Origin: Aureisphaera sp963669405
Lineage (GTDB): Bacteria > Bacteroidota > Bacteroidia > Flavobacteriales > Flavobacteriaceae
Length of the DNA: 64,000 nt
Direction of reading: 5' to 3'
Assembly (NCBI GenBank): GCA_963669405.2
Contig: CAXXHF010000002.1
Location: forward strand, 1,984,001-2,048,000
The notes beneath the pieces were generated by a model. That model made no database searches, was not told the origin of the DNA, and was given only the letters and a program-made list of their open reading frames with translations. Each line of letters begins with the position of its first letter. Positions within the stretch are counted from its first letter, which is position 1. Of the stretch, positions 17,711 to 28,434 are shown piece by piece. The translations under genes were made by a program, and so were the position numbers.

Positions 17711-20700
17711 TTACTTCTCTACAGTCACCCAAATTCCTTGGTTTCGGGCATAAAAATTATTATCGTACATGGCTTCTACTTGGGTACCGGGTAAATAATA
17801 GGTACCTAGATAGGAAGCATTTAATTTTACATGAAAGGTCTTCGATTTTTTGGCTGGTAGATCGAAATAAAAGTTCACACGCTCGTCCCTAATATCTGTA
17901 TACCTTGCAGACCCAGTAGCACCACCTCCTAATTCAGTAAAGCTAGTGTTCACAATTTCCCAACCACTTGGAAAGATTTTGGTAAGTGCAATATTATCTA
18001 CATAATCGTTAGAACTATTGGTCACGACCACCTTGGCTACAATTTCGGTTCCTTGCCTAAGCTGTTGTATGTTTAGCGTATTCCCTTCTTTGTCCAAATA
18101 TGAGGAACCAATCACTAAATTCTTTCGTTCTGCCAACTCATCACCCAAGGGCAATTTTCCTCTTTGGGTAATTGTGACATACACCACATTTCCTTTTTTA
18201 TTGGTTACGGTAACTTCATTAGTGCCCATGGTAATGGATAAGTCCCTTTGCGCAATAACACGATCAGTCTGGACGGCAGTGATTTTTCCATTTTGTGAAA
18301 TGGATACTTCCAGTGCTTTTCCACCATTTTTCTGAATCATCTTTGCCATAGATAAGAGCGCATATGCTGTTTCTTGGGTGCTGTACCAACGATCTGAAGC
18401 CAATTCTTTGGCCAAAGAAACAGACATATCCCTTTGTTTGGCATCTCCTAACAGCACTAGGGTTTCTAGGGCCATGGCCTTGTTACGGAAAGGAGATCCG
18501 TAGGTACGGTAATTGGAATCATTTCTGGAAAATTGAATGTTTGCAGATTGGACAATCTCTTCTGCTACCTTTTTCTTACCGGCTAGTGCATAAGCAGCAG
18601 CCAATCGCCATTTGGCGGCGTTGGTCAATCGTTTGGATTCCCGAAGGCGATTCATCGCAGCCAATTCGGGTTGACCTGCCAACGCCAATGTATACAGACG
18701 ATATGCTTGGGTATGACTGGAATTATAGGAAGTACCTGAACTACGCCATTGTCTGGCTGCATCTTTTTGAAACCGCATCCAATTACTCAAAAAGGTAATA
18801 GGAAGTACATAACCCTTTTGCTTGGCTTCAATCATAAAATGTCCTGCATAATTGGTACCCCAATGATCTGCATCTCGTTCTCCCGGCCAATAGGAAAGCC
18901 CACCACTGGAAATCTGGAAGTTTGCTAAGCGCTTAATAGCTGCCTCCATATTGTTTTTAATTTGACTCTTTTTGTTTGAAGTAACATCGAAAACCTGATC
19001 CAGATACAATTGTGGGAATGCCCCTGAGGTGGTTTGCTCAATGCATCCATGTGGATAATGAATGAGGTATTCCATCCGTTTGTCAAAATCCATAGGAGGA
19101 AGGGTGGAAAATTCAATAGAAGCTCCGTTGGAACCAGAAACTCCAAAGGTTTCAAAAGAGATGGTCTCTGATGCGTTAGCATTGAGTTGCTGTTGTGTAG
19201 TTCGGTGTGAAATAGGATTTGGGTTTTCCACATCTATCTCTACTTGGTAACTTGCTTTTTCGCCATTTCCACTAGCAATAACTTCAATGGTTTGGAATTG
19301 AGTAGCAGGAAGCACCTCAAACTCGAAATTGACAATCTGCTCACCAGGTTCGTTAAAAGTAATTTGCTTTGAAGTAGTTCCCAACGGCTTTAATGCATCA
19401 CCAACTTTTACAGAAACTTGGGCATTTTTTACCTTTTTCTCCATAGCAAATACGGTGATAGGCAAGGTTATTTTTTCACCCGGAGATAATTTTCGTGGTA
19501 ATGAAGCCAACACCATCAGTGGTTTTCTAACGGGAGTCGTTTTATCTATTTTTCCATAAGCGCCTTCATCATTATCTCCTGCAACCACCATTGTGCGTAC
19601 AGATCCTATATAGTTTGGCATGGTTAAGGTGTGTTCGGCTTTGTCTCCAGCTTTGAGCTGGAAGGGACCTATATAGCGAACCACAGGCTTAAAGCGATCT
19701 GCTTTTCGATTTTTGGCTCCTGCAGCGTCATCTCCTCCTCCTACAGCATAGATATTGTTTACACTTCCGGAATAAGCCCCGATAACATCATCAAAAACAT
19801 CGAATGTTTTTACCCCCAAAGCTTCACGGGTGTAAAACGCATCGTGTATTCTAGGGGTTGGGAAACGAGTAAGATCTAACAAACCTTCATCTACTACCGC
19901 CAAGGTATACGTCATGGCTTTGTTGTTTTTTTCTGAAACCCGTACGGTGAATGTTTCTTCGGGCTTAAGGACATCGGGCATTTCCAATTCAGGCTCCAAT
20001 AAGGTGTTGGGATCTTTTACTTCTACAGGAACTACCCCATAAAGTCTGATGGGAAGGTCATTTTTGGTTTGTTCATGAGGTTGTAATAAGGAAATATTAA
20101 TAAAGACATTGGGAGCCATTTCTTTGGTGATGGGAAGCCGAACTTCTGTTTCTCCCTTTTTTGTGTTGACCCATTGGGTAGAAAGCACCTCGGTACCGTT
20201 CTCTATACTTACCAAAGCACGACCTTCACTTCCTGAAGGGAAGGTTACCTTGGCTTGGTCACCTACTTGATAACTTTCTTTATCTGCAGAGAATACCAGC
20301 ATCTTGGAACTTTCAGGGTCGCTATCACCAGGGCGCTTCCACCAGTTTCTATAAAAATAGGCAACTTGTCCTGTAGCATGCCCAGAGACTTTATCTTTTA
20401 CGCGAATAAGGTAGCGACCTCTTTCCTGGTCAGGAATTTTCACATTGAAAGTTGCTTTACCTGAGTTGTTACTGGTTACCGTAAAGTTCTGAACAGGACG
20501 GTGTACTTTCGCATTTTCATATCGTGAAAGATTGTCATATCCACGACTCCACCACCATCGCCACTCAATTTTAAAAACTTCTACATCCAGAGCTCTTCCT
20601 CCCACAGGGGTTCCTTGAGCGTCTACAGTTACAATATCAAATTCATTGTCTTCATCTGTATAAAAGGAACCATAACGCTTGGGTTCTGGCGAACGTAATC

Positions 20701-23275
20701 CTACAAAGTGGGAATAAGGAGCCAAACTTTTGGTAAATACATCGAGGGAAAAATCACCCCCGCCTTCGTAGACTTTGGTCAAGAAAGTGGCTTGTAGCAT
20801 CCCTGGGGCCTTGTTACTGATGTTGAATTTTTTTTGGAAAGAAGTAGAACCCTCATCTGACAATGTAGTAGTGATTATGGGAAGTTCTACTTCATCAAAA
20901 CTTCTAATGGGATCATTAAACTGATAACGATCGTATTGTTTGAAAGCCGAACCTTGTGATCGTAAGGTTGCTTCCATTTCAATTTTAAGGTTTCTAGCAG
21001 GAGCACCGTGCAACCACTGTGCACTTGCGGTTCCTATAACTTCTTTACTTGCATCTAAAATAGCATCTTCAAAATCGATGATCATTTTTAATCGATTCGG
21101 CTTGATAGTAGCTACTTTTAGCCCTTTCCTGAAACTAGCTCCGCCTACTTTTACAGTAGCGTTCCAGTTTCCTGTAGGATCTTCAGCATTAGTAACTATA
21201 GGAAAGTAGTAAAATCCATTTTCACCCCCTTGATTCTGAACAGTCCGCTGTACCAATTTACCACGAGCATCTGTAACTTCTAACGTAACAGGATGGTTTT
21301 TGGGTAGTGGATTTGCATTGTCATTCAACACAAAAGAAAGGTGAATACTATCTCCAGGACGATTTACTCCGCGTTCTGTATAAAGAAATCCTTTGATCCC
21401 TTTTTGAAGGGTTTTTCCAGACACATCAAACTTACTCAACGAAAGTGCGTTACCATCTTCCAATTTTGCATAGGCATAATTACTTCCCTTTTGTGCTACT
21501 GCAAAAGCCAAATTCTTTTCGCTATCAAACAAAGCCAATCCTTCATTGTCTGTAGACACGGTTCCTAAAAGCTGTTGTTGGTAATTGTATAGTTTTATTT
21601 GAGTATTGGGTTGAGGTTGTGTAGTTAGAAGGTTGGTCACAGCAAAATGATAAGACTTGTTGTTGCCTTTTTTTACAATCATTCCCAAATCGCTTGCCAA
21701 TACATTGGTGCTTATTACGCGATCTTCGTTATAATAAGCTGGGTGGCATGGGTTATCACGTTGTCTCCAATTGTAGGCATAACGGCGATAATTATAGATT
21801 TCATTATCCCAATAGCGTTCTTCCTCTGCGTCTTCGTCTACATCACTGGGGGTATTGGACGCATAGTCTTCTTCGTAATAATATTCTTCATACTCATCAT
21901 GAGTATCGGTTTCTGTTACCGTCTCACCACAATTATAGGTGACGTATTCTTTTTTGAAACTTAGTTCTACTCTATACAATGCTCCAGGGTCTGCCACGAA
22001 GTAGTCAGAAAGGTTAATCCCATATGCCTTCCATAAACCATCATTACCAATGCTTTTGTCTTCCAAATCAATGGTTTTTTTAGCTATGCGTCGCCCCACC
22101 GGTTTCATATTATAGATACTGGAATTGTTGAGGTTGCTAGCTTGTAAAAACTGCAGCATGTTGTTCTCGAACACTTTTACAATTCTAACATCTACTTTAG
22201 AGAGGTTTACGGCTTTAAAATAGATAGGCGTACTTTCAGCATTGGGAAGAATTGCCCCTTTTGAAATCAATTGTAATTCAGGTTTCAACTGTTCGAAGGA
22301 AACCAGTTCTGAAAATTCTTTTTTTAACCCAAAATTATCCGTGTTCTTAATGCCATTGAAAACTGTCACTCGTGAATTGCCTAGTATTTGATTGGATGGA
22401 TAGATGTGAAGGGTATTACCCTCTACCTCGAAACGAAGGCTTTCTGCTTTTTCTACTAGGACCAAACCTGCAAAATCCTGACTTTCCTGAAGGGGATCGG
22501 AAAAATTGATGGACAGAGTAGCATTGGGACCCATCACACTCTTAAGGTTTACAACTGTAAAATTGTTCTGCCCAGGAATGGCAAAAGTATTATTCCCATT
22601 GAAGTCACTTTTTATGGATTTTCCATTCCAGGCAATTGCTATTTCAGAATCTTCTATACTGCGTTGTATACTGTCTATAGTGAAGTTGAAGAATTTTGCA
22701 TATCCATCTTCCTGTGCCCATTTCAGCGACAATTTTTTCTTGCTTTGGGTTACCTCCAAGAGCTTTTTGGCATTTTCCAGAGTTACCAGATCACTGGTTT
22801 GGATGTGGCCCGTAACGTATTGCCATTCTTTGGAATAGGATTGCAAATCTCCCAGGTCTAAAGTAAAATTGGGAGTGATGGTCTTAAAAGCGAAGGTATA
22901 GGTCCTGAATTCTTTGGGAAGGTTTTCGTAGAGTTTATGAAGCAATACCGAAACCGAGTATTCGGTGTCAGGTTTTAGGTATTCCTCAGGTTGAAAAATG
23001 AGGGTTCTCCCATTTTCAATCATTAATTTTCCTTGAATGCTGGGACTTATTTTAACATACTCTGAAGGCAGCTCTGTATCTAGTTCAAACTGATCTAATG
23101 GTTGTGCCAACTGAATTCGTATAGCATCACCAATGCTTTGGTTTCTATAGGTATTGGATACGACATAATCTTTAAATTTAAAAAGATTATCGGTTTCGGT
23201 TGGTTTGGTTTTGTCCCCACAAGCATAGAAAAATACCAAAGCGAAAAAGGCAAAAAAACGAAATAACTGCTTCAT
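17711..23275 (-). CDS. Bacterial alpha-2-macroglobulin lipoprotein
   Basis: The protein has 1854 residues with a lipobox at VFFYAC (Cys19). Macroglobulin-like beta domains run through the first two thirds, followed by the A2M domain (VRYIGPFQLKAGDKAEHTL, TPVRKPLMVLASLPRKLSPG). The thioester motif is in HGCIEQTTSG, about residue 1410, then an alpha/alpha toroid. The reactive Cys and Gln are both present, so the covalent trap should be active. Such proteins are thought to entrap attacking proteases in the periplasm. A Tyr/Glu/Asp-rich insert (about residues 460-505) sits in a domain linker. The gene is followed directly by pbpC. The 220-base upstream gap shows no convincing promoter. Confidence 0.94.
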   Translation of the reverse strand: MKQLFRFFAFFALVFFYACGDKTKPTETDNLFKFKDYVVSNTYRNQSIGDAIRIQLAQPLDQFELDTELPSEYVKISPSIQGKLMIENGRTLIFQPEEYLKPDTEYSVSVLLHKLYENLPKEFRTYTFAFKTITPNFTLDLGDLQSYSKEWQYVTGHIQTSDLVTLENAKKLLEVTQSKKKLSLKWAQEDGYAKFFNFTIDSIQRSIEDSEIAIAWNGKSIKSDFNGNNTFAIPGQNNFTVVNLKSVMGPNATLSINFSDPLQESQDFAGLVLVEKAESLRFEVEGNTLHIYPSNQILGNSRVTVFNGIKNTDNFGLKKEFSELVSFEQLKPELQLISKGAILPNAESTPIYFKAVNLSKVDVRIVKVFENNMLQFLQASNLNNSSIYNMKPVGRRIAKKTIDLEDKSIGNDGLWKAYGINLSDYFVADPGALYRVELSFKKEYVTYNCGETVTETDTHDEYEEYYYEEDYASNTPSDVDEDAEEERYWDNEIYNYRRYAYNWRQRDNPCHPAYYNEDRVISTNVLASDLGMIVKKGNNKSYHFAVTNLLTTQPQPNTQIKLYNYQQQLLGTVSTDNEGLALFDSEKNLAFAVAQKGSNYAYAKLEDGNALSLSKFDVSGKTLQKGIKGFLYTERGVNRPGDSIHLSFVLNDNANPLPKNHPVTLEVTDARGKLVQRTVQNQGGENGFYYFPIVTNAEDPTGNWNATVKVGGASFRKGLKVATIKPNRLKMIIDFEDAILDASKEVIGTASAQWLHGAPARNLKIEMEATLRSQGSAFKQYDRYQFNDPIRSFDEVELPIITTTLSDEGSTSFQKKFNISNKAPGMLQATFLTKVYEGGGDFSLDVFTKSLAPYSHFVGLRSPEPKRYGSFYTDEDNEFDIVTVDAQGTPVGGRALDVEVFKIEWRWWWSRGYDNLSRYENAKVHRPVQNFTVTSNNSGKATFNVKIPDQERGRYLIRVKDKVSGHATGQVAYFYRNWWKRPGDSDPESSKMLVFSADKESYQVGDQAKVTFPSGSEGRALVSIENGTEVLSTQWVNTKKGETEVRLPITKEMAPNVFINISLLQPHEQTKNDLPIRLYGVVPVEVKDPNTLLEPELEMPDVLKPEETFTVRVSEKNNKAMTYTLAVVDEGLLDLTRFPTPRIHDAFYTREALGVKTFDVFDDVIGAYSGSVNNIYAVGGGDDAAGAKNRKADRFKPVVRYIGPFQLKAGDKAEHTLTMPNYIGSVRTMVVAGDNDEGAYGKIDKTTPVRKPLMVLASLPRKLSPGEKITLPITVFAMEKKVKNAQVSVKVGDALKPLGTTSKQITFNEPGEQIVNFEFEVLPATQFQTIEVIASGNGEKASYQVEIDVENPNPISHRTTQQQLNANASETISFETFGVSGSNGASIEFSTLPPMDFDKRMEYLIHYPHGCIEQTTSGAFPQLYLDQVFDVTSNKKSQIKNNMEAAIKRLANFQISSGGLSYWPGERDADHWGTNYAGHFMIEAKQKGYVLPITFLSNWMRFQKDAARQWRSSGTSYNSSHTQAYRLYTLALAGQPELAAMNRLRESKRLTNAAKWRLAAAYALAGKKKVAEEIVQSANIQFSRNDSNYRTYGSPFRNKAMALETLVLLGDAKQRDMSVSLAKELASDRWYSTQETAYALLSMAKMIQKNGGKALEVSISQNGKITAVQTDRVIAQRDLSITMGTNEVTVTNKKGNVVYVTITQRGKLPLGDELAERKNLVIGSSYLDKEGNTLNIQQLRQGTEIVAKVVVTNSSNDYVDNIALTKIFPSGWEIVNTSFTELGGGATGSARYTDIRDERVNFYFDLPAKKSKTFHVKLNASYLGTYYLPGTQVEAMYDNNFYARNQGIWVTVEK

Positions 23276-23494
23276 AATTGATGGTTTAAGAAGGCTTCAC
23301 AAGAAATTCTTGAAGTACGGCCCGTTATTAAAAATACAATAAATCTCATTGCGAAGGAGGGATTTTCGCGATGGGTTATAAACAGGAAATGGAATTCCTA
23401 TTACATAAAATAAGGAGGGAAATTGTCAGGTTAACGTAGCCTTTTTATTGTTTGGTATACAAGGAGATATGATTTGTGAGTTATTTAACAATAC

Positions 23495-25003
23495 CTAACG
23501 GTTGAATAGTTCCTGATAGGCACGATATTCAGCAAAATTCCAAGACAACCAGTTTTTAGCCTCCCACTTTTCTTTAAAGTTGTCTTTTCTATCTTGGATG
23601 ACCCGATAATAGGAAGCATAGGTTAATTTGTTTTGCTCATTACGAAATTTCGATTTTTGAAATTGTTCAATCTCTTGTAATTGGGTTTTTGAAAGATCCA
23701 GAATGGGCAATGATTTATCTGATAGATTTGCTAAGTAATCTAAATGTATATACGATTGGTTTGCGTTCGTAAAATTGTACCGTGCAATGATACGATCCCA
23801 GTTGGCAAGTGAAGAAATTACTAAAACCACATATATGGCTAACGTGTTTATTTTGAATAAATAAAAAGCCGATTTCTTGTGTCGTATTTTATTATAGACA
23901 GTATATAGACCGAACACGGTTAGTATTAAAAAAAACAACACTCCAATTCGCTTATATGCAAGAGCAAAGTGCTCTATATATTGATAGTTCCGTATTCCTA
24001 CAGAGATGGTTAGAATGGCATTTTGAATTAACCAAGCATAACTTAAATAGGTGAGAAGCTTGTTCTTTTTGTAGAAGTTCAGATTCCCTCTAAAAAAGTA
24101 AAGGACAATAGCGATCGAAATAAGAATAGATAGAATTAAAAAATAAGTCCCTTCATGTACAAATTCCTTAAGAGTGAATCCGTTCCATTCAAAATTAAAC
24201 CAAACCCAATAAATATCTAAACTATTGAGCATTAATAACAATAGATTGAGTACAATGAGCAAGAACACACCCGCTTTATACTCATTGGTTAAGGCCGTCA
24301 ATTTAAAGTAACGCCTTACTCTTTTGCGTGTTCTAACAAGAGTATCTGAAGCATTTATGTCTTGTTGCTCTAAAGATTTGTTTCTTGTTCTAATCCATAA
24401 GAACGCTCCCAAGAAAAGTGAAAAGAGGAACGTAAAAACCAATCCAAAATTTATGGATGTGAACATGAAATCAAAGCCTTTTTGAATCCAACTTCCTACA
24501 TCACCAATGATTGACCCAAATTTTGCATTAGAGAAACTATAAATTCCTATGAATATAGTTATGATAAAAATAGGGGCAATGAAAATCCTACTTCTCCATA
24601 TGATGCTCCCCAGTTTTTTATCTTTAATTCCTGTGTTAAAAATAGTTCTCAAGAACTTTATAGGTGCAGTGATTAAGCTGTAAAAAGCACTTCCTGAGAT
24701 AGAGACCATAGAACGTGCTTTCTCAAAATTAAGAGTTCCAATTAAGAGAAAAAGTGCTAAAAAGTGTATGACGTACCCATAAACACTATATGAGACTACC
24801 GTACATATAGAAGTGACTATATAACCCAATGCAGTAATGAGCTGCATATTGTTTTTTAAGTTGAGGTGCTTGGTATAAAGTAAGGATACAAAGAGCAGCA
24901 CATCAAAAAGAAATAGATTGAAGCCAATACCTTGTTTGTAAAATAGAAGGGTAATAATTGTAGCAGTTATAAATACAATGGTAGGAGAACTTTTTAAATT
25001 CAT
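23495..25003 (-). CDS. DUF4173 multi-pass membrane protein
   Basis: The 502-residue protein has roughly ten or more hydrophobic segments and a soluble C-terminal tail of about 90 residues. Segments such as GFNLFLFDVLLFVSLLYTKH near the N terminus, and WNEFTL-like loops between long helices, match the DUF4173 family found in Bacteroidota and Firmicutes. No function is established. It stands alone in the same direction as the alpha-2-macroglobulin/pbpC pair, with 219 bases between them, so it may be a separate unit. Confidence 0.75.
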   Translation of the reverse strand: MNLKSSPTIVFITATIITLLFYKQGIGFNLFLFDVLLFVSLLYTKHLNLKNNMQLITALGYIVTSICTVVSYSVYGYVIHFLALFLLIGTLNFEKARSMVSISGSAFYSLITAPIKFLRTIFNTGIKDKKLGSIIWRSRIFIAPIFIITIFIGIYSFSNAKFGSIIGDVGSWIQKGFDFMFTSINFGLVFTFLFSLFLGAFLWIRTRNKSLEQQDINASDTLVRTRKRVRRYFKLTALTNEYKAGVFLLIVLNLLLLMLNSLDIYWVWFNFEWNGFTLKEFVHEGTYFLILSILISIAIVLYFFRGNLNFYKKNKLLTYLSYAWLIQNAILTISVGIRNYQYIEHFALAYKRIGVLFFLILTVFGLYTVYNKIRHKKSAFYLFKINTLAIYVVLVISSLANWDRIIARYNFTNANQSYIHLDYLANLSDKSLPILDLSKTQLQEIEQFQKSKFRNEQNKLTYASYYRVIQDRKDNFKEKWEAKNWLSWNFAEYRAYQELFNR

Positions 25004-25099
25004 TGAAAATGGATGTTAGTTAAAAGTAATCTTACGCTATAGTTTCTGCTTTTTAAAAGTGTGTTTTAAATAGATTAATAATTCTAAAATGGGTTGCGT

Positions 25100-25411
25100 T
25101 TAGTTTGATGCCTTATTGAATTCATATTCCCGTTCTACTTTACAGATACGGGTTTTATACCATTGATACCAGCGTTCCCGACCCATTTTTTGGGCCTGTA
25201 AATGATCGAGGTTTTGTTTCCATTGAGCAATGTCTTCAAGGGTTTTCCAATAACTAATGGTGATGGCAACTCCATCTCGCGCATGGTCTATTCCTAAATA
25301 ACCGGGTTGTTGCTGTGCCAATTGTTCCATGGTTTCGGCCATTTCTGCATAACCTTCGGTGTCGAGGGTTTGTTCATTGGTGAAAATGACGGCATAATAA
25401 GGTTCAAACAT
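25100..25411 (-). CDS. Antibiotic biosynthesis monooxygenase (ABM) domain protein
   Basis: This small protein of about 103 residues has a dimeric alpha/beta-barrel ABM fold: YYAVIFTNEQT at the start, AETMEQLAQQQPGYLGIDHA, then ITISYWKTLEDIAQWKQNLDH and a final RICKVEREYEF. Such proteins are often described as haem-degrading or quinol monooxygenase-like, but many are uncharacterised. The start is the ATG at 25409-25411. The longer reading begins with TTG at 25441 and adds ten unlikely residues. Confidence 0.82.
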   Translation of the reverse strand: MFEPYYAVIFTNEQTLDTEGYAEMAETMEQLAQQQPGYLGIDHARDGVAITISYWKTLEDIAQWKQNLDHLQAQKMGRERWYQWYKTRICKVEREYEFNKASN

Positions 25412-25467
25412 ATCCTGTGTTTTGGTTCTATAAAAATACAAAGAACCTAATTATTTGTAGGGTGATT

Positions 25468-26736
25468 TTACTCCAAAACCCAAGATATTGCCCAATTATT
25501 GGAAGAAGAAACGGCGCCTTTATAAGTAACAGATTCAAACCACGGTTCAAGATTTTCTACAGAAAACACACCTCCTGGATCTACACCTACATAACCATTT
25601 AGGGTGACGGGATTTTCTGTGTTGTTGAATATGGGGTTGGAAAACAGACTTGCATTGCTTGTACTGCCATCATAATAATTGGGATTGTTATCAAACAAGT
25701 TGTTATTGGCAAAGACCAATTGTTGGTTATTGATAAAAGTGGCCGAATAATCTGCTCTCACGGCACGCCTACAATTTGTGATAAGGGAATTGTAGATTTT
25801 TCCTTGTGTTGAATCCCGTAGGCGGATACCACGAACCTGAGGCGCAGCACTGATGTTTCCCAAGCCCACGATAGTAATATTGGAAAGCACAGGATTGGAA
25901 ATAGGAAGATTTTCTATGGAACCACTACGTCCTTCAATCCCAGTGAGGGTATCGTTGGTGGTTTGGGGATAATGTGCTACCCAATACTGCCCCAAGCCAT
26001 GCCAGCCTGCATCCCATCGGTAAGCTCTACCTGAAGTTTGTGTAGAAACGGCATGTCTAAGTCGTGCAGCACCGCCTCGAAAGCGTATTCCACTTCCTAA
26101 TGATTGGTACGCTTGAAGATAATCAAGTTCGGTATTACTGCCAACACCATTAAAATTAATGGCTCCTGTAGACCCCCCCAATGCTTTTCCAGCATATTCT
26201 ACCCGTGTGTATTTTAAACTTCCTGAATTATCCCCGTCATTGGCCTGTACATCGGTTCGTCCGTATTTGCCAATAATTTCTGTCAAGGCCGTACTTCTTG
26301 TGTTTAAAGACGCTTGCCCATTTATATGTAATCCTGCCCAATCTCCCGTTGCAGGAGTTCCCGTTAATTTTGCAACGGAAGTAAAGATAATTGGGTTATT
26401 TGCGTTGCCTTGCGCAAGTAATTTTGCTTTTCTGGCGATAATAAGCGCAGAAAGATTGTTTGTTTCGGCATAAATTGTTGTACCGGCTTCAATGGATAAG
26501 GTGTCTTCTACAAATATCAAACCTGACAAAAGATACGCTTTGTCGGTAGTTAAAGTTATGGATTCGTTAATAGTCCCTGTGATTCTGAAAACAGGACTGC
26601 CTTCAATTGTAATTTCTTCAATCGTGTATGTAGGTTGTAACCCAGGAATGATCACTTCATCTTTTTCACAAGCGTAAAGTGCTATAAGGCATAGCATAAT
26701 AAGGAGTGTGATTTTATGGTTTGAAAGCTTGATCAT
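25468..26736 (-). CDS. Beta-helix-like lipoprotein, last gene of the ABC operon
   Basis: This 422-residue protein has a lipobox (ALYAC, Cys23). Short strands with repeating Asn/Gly turns (LSIEAGTTIYAETNN, ALIIARKAKLLAQGNANNPI, NITIVGLGNISAAPQVRGI, GKIYNSLITNCRRAVRA) suggest a right-handed parallel beta helix. The end, WFESVTYKGAVSSSNNWAISW, resembles the closing strand of a group of Bacteroidota surface lipoproteins. Exact function is unknown; it may bind carbohydrate or another ligand at the cell surface. It begins six bases after the ABC exporter gene. Confidence 0.72.
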   Translation of the reverse strand: MIKLSNHKITLLIMLCLIALYACEKDEVIIPGLQPTYTIEEITIEGSPVFRITGTINESITLTTDKAYLLSGLIFVEDTLSIEAGTTIYAETNNLSALIIARKAKLLAQGNANNPIIFTSVAKLTGTPATGDWAGLHINGQASLNTRSTALTEIIGKYGRTDVQANDGDNSGSLKYTRVEYAGKALGGSTGAINFNGVGSNTELDYLQAYQSLGSGIRFRGGAARLRHAVSTQTSGRAYRWDAGWHGLGQYWVAHYPQTTNDTLTGIEGRSGSIENLPISNPVLSNITIVGLGNISAAPQVRGIRLRDSTQGKIYNSLITNCRRAVRADYSATFINNQQLVFANNNLFDNNPNYYDGSTSNASLFSNPIFNNTENPVTLNGYVGVDPGGVFSVENLEPWFESVTYKGAVSSSNNWAISWVLE

Positions 26737-26742
26737 AGCGTA

Positions 26743-28425
26743 TTATGTTTGTTGGGGGATAGTAATTTTGTTTTCAATTTTGATAGAAGGTTCCTTCCAT
26801 GTTTTGCATAACAGGACAAGGGTCTTTTCTTCTTTTTGGGAAGCCAACCATTCCAGAATATTTTTTTTGGTGTTTTTCTCTAAGTTCCGAATGGGCTCAT
26901 CAATAATCATGATGGGTTTGTTAGACAGTATAGCTCGAGTATAGTGAAGTAGTTTAATTTGCGATTTTGAAAGGTTTTTGCCACCCTCAACTACTTTATG
27001 GGTTGCATTCAACTTTAAATGGTCTGGAACATCTTTTTGTAATTGCTCTAGGATCTCTTGGGTTTTCGATTTTTTTGAATTTTTCCGACTATAGGAAACT
27101 ACTTCAAATACTGTTCGGCCAATAATATCGAGTTCGTCCGAAACGAATGTTACCTTTTTACGGAGCGACTTCACATCCAATTTCCCCATAGGTTGTTTAT
27201 CGAAAAGGATTTCCCCTAGGGTGGGTTTATAGATACCAGCCATTAGTTTGAGAAGGGTCGATTTCCCCGCTCCATTCCCAATCTTAATTTGGTTAGTTTT
27301 TTTCGGAATGATTTTAAAGTCAAGGTTCGAAAATAAAAACCCATCACTATTAAACCGAAATGACACTTTTTTAAAAACAATTTCTCCGTTTTCAAAAAGA
27401 TAAGCAGGTAATTCGCCGTCAGGTTTTTCAACAGGCAATTCAAAAACATTGATGAGTTTTTTGAAAGAAATATTGCCCAATTCCCATACAGAAGAAACCC
27501 GTATCACTCTCCTGAAAATAGGAAGAATGGTAATAAATAGAAGCAAAAAACCAATGATTTCACCTTGATCAATAGAAAGATTCTGGTTTGTTTTTTGCAG
27601 GTATACAGTATATAAAACCGAAAGTAGGACTAAATACAACATAGCTGGAATAGCTGCTAAAATGAAATTGTAAATTCCCTGAAACGATTTACTGGTATCG
27701 TACAAATGAGCAGAGCGTTTGTTGTATTTTCCAATTTCTGTACTGTCTTTGTTAAAAGCCTTGATTGCATTAACCCCGTTAAGCTGTCTGCTTACAAATG
27801 AAAGCAGCCCCGATCTTGTATTTCGTCTTTCTACCGAGACCTTGAAGAGAATCTTATTCAGTAAAAATATAGAAAGGGAAGTAGCCCCAAAACCCAAAAA
27901 AACAATAATGAATATGGTCTTGTTAAGCCACCATAAAAAGAGGAGTGCAATGAAGATTAAGATAAGGTCGGTTAAGAATCCAACGATCCCCTTGGTGAGA
28001 TAATTCCGGACGGTTTTAAGATCCCCACTATGCCGCAATAAATATCTGCCGGCACCACGGTTGTCGTATACTATGGACTCAATTTTTAATTGTTGTTGAA
28101 ACAATCGCTCTCTAAGTCCCTTCACAAATAGTTCTCCCAAAATGGCAGTTTGGTATCGCTGAAAAAACTGTAGCACGAGCCTTATTAGGATCATGGCAAA
28201 TAAGAACCACAAATAGTCTGGAACTGTATCCCAAAAACTGAAGGGAAGAAGGTCGAGTAATGCGGCTCTATGCGATTGGAAATCGAATAGAAGATCGAAG
28301 AACTTTCCAAGACTCACGGGGATTAGTACCACAAATATATTGGCTACCATCCCTATAATGACCGTTAGAAGAACTCGTGATTTGTTTTGGTAAACAAAAG
28401 ACTTTATGATATCATTCCTGCCCAT
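26743..28425 (-). CDS. ABC exporter-like protein with a degenerate ATPase domain
   Basis: The 560-residue half-transporter has a six-helix exporter membrane domain (residues about 15-315) and a nucleotide-binding domain from about 345. Walker A is KIGNGAGKST (381-390), lacking the usual first glycine. Walker B, IMIIDE (505-510), keeps the catalytic Glu510. The other motifs are eroded. The Q-loop reads FVSD, the signature LSGGQ is LSKSQ (485-489), the D-loop is NLEK, and the switch histidine is missing (VLLCKTW). A homodimer may therefore bind ATP without efficient hydrolysis, or use another partner; this is inference from family rules. It lies between the P-loop NTPase and beta-helix lipoprotein genes with gaps under ten bases. 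Confidence 0.87.
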   Translation of the reverse strand: MGRNDIIKSFVYQNKSRVLLTVIIGMVANIFVVLIPVSLGKFFDLLFDFQSHRAALLDLLPFSFWDTVPDYLWFLFAMILIRLVLQFFQRYQTAILGELFVKGLRERLFQQQLKIESIVYDNRGAGRYLLRHSGDLKTVRNYLTKGIVGFLTDLILIFIALLFLWWLNKTIFIIVFLGFGATSLSIFLLNKILFKVSVERRNTRSGLLSFVSRQLNGVNAIKAFNKDSTEIGKYNKRSAHLYDTSKSFQGIYNFILAAIPAMLYLVLLSVLYTVYLQKTNQNLSIDQGEIIGFLLLFITILPIFRRVIRVSSVWELGNISFKKLINVFELPVEKPDGELPAYLFENGEIVFKKVSFRFNSDGFLFSNLDFKIIPKKTNQIKIGNGAGKSTLLKLMAGIYKPTLGEILFDKQPMGKLDVKSLRKKVTFVSDELDIIGRTVFEVVSYSRKNSKKSKTQEILEQLQKDVPDHLKLNATHKVVEGGKNLSKSQIKLLHYTRAILSNKPIMIIDEPIRNLEKNTKKNILEWLASQKEEKTLVLLCKTWKEPSIKIENKITIPQQT

Positions 28426-28434
28426 AAGATCACT

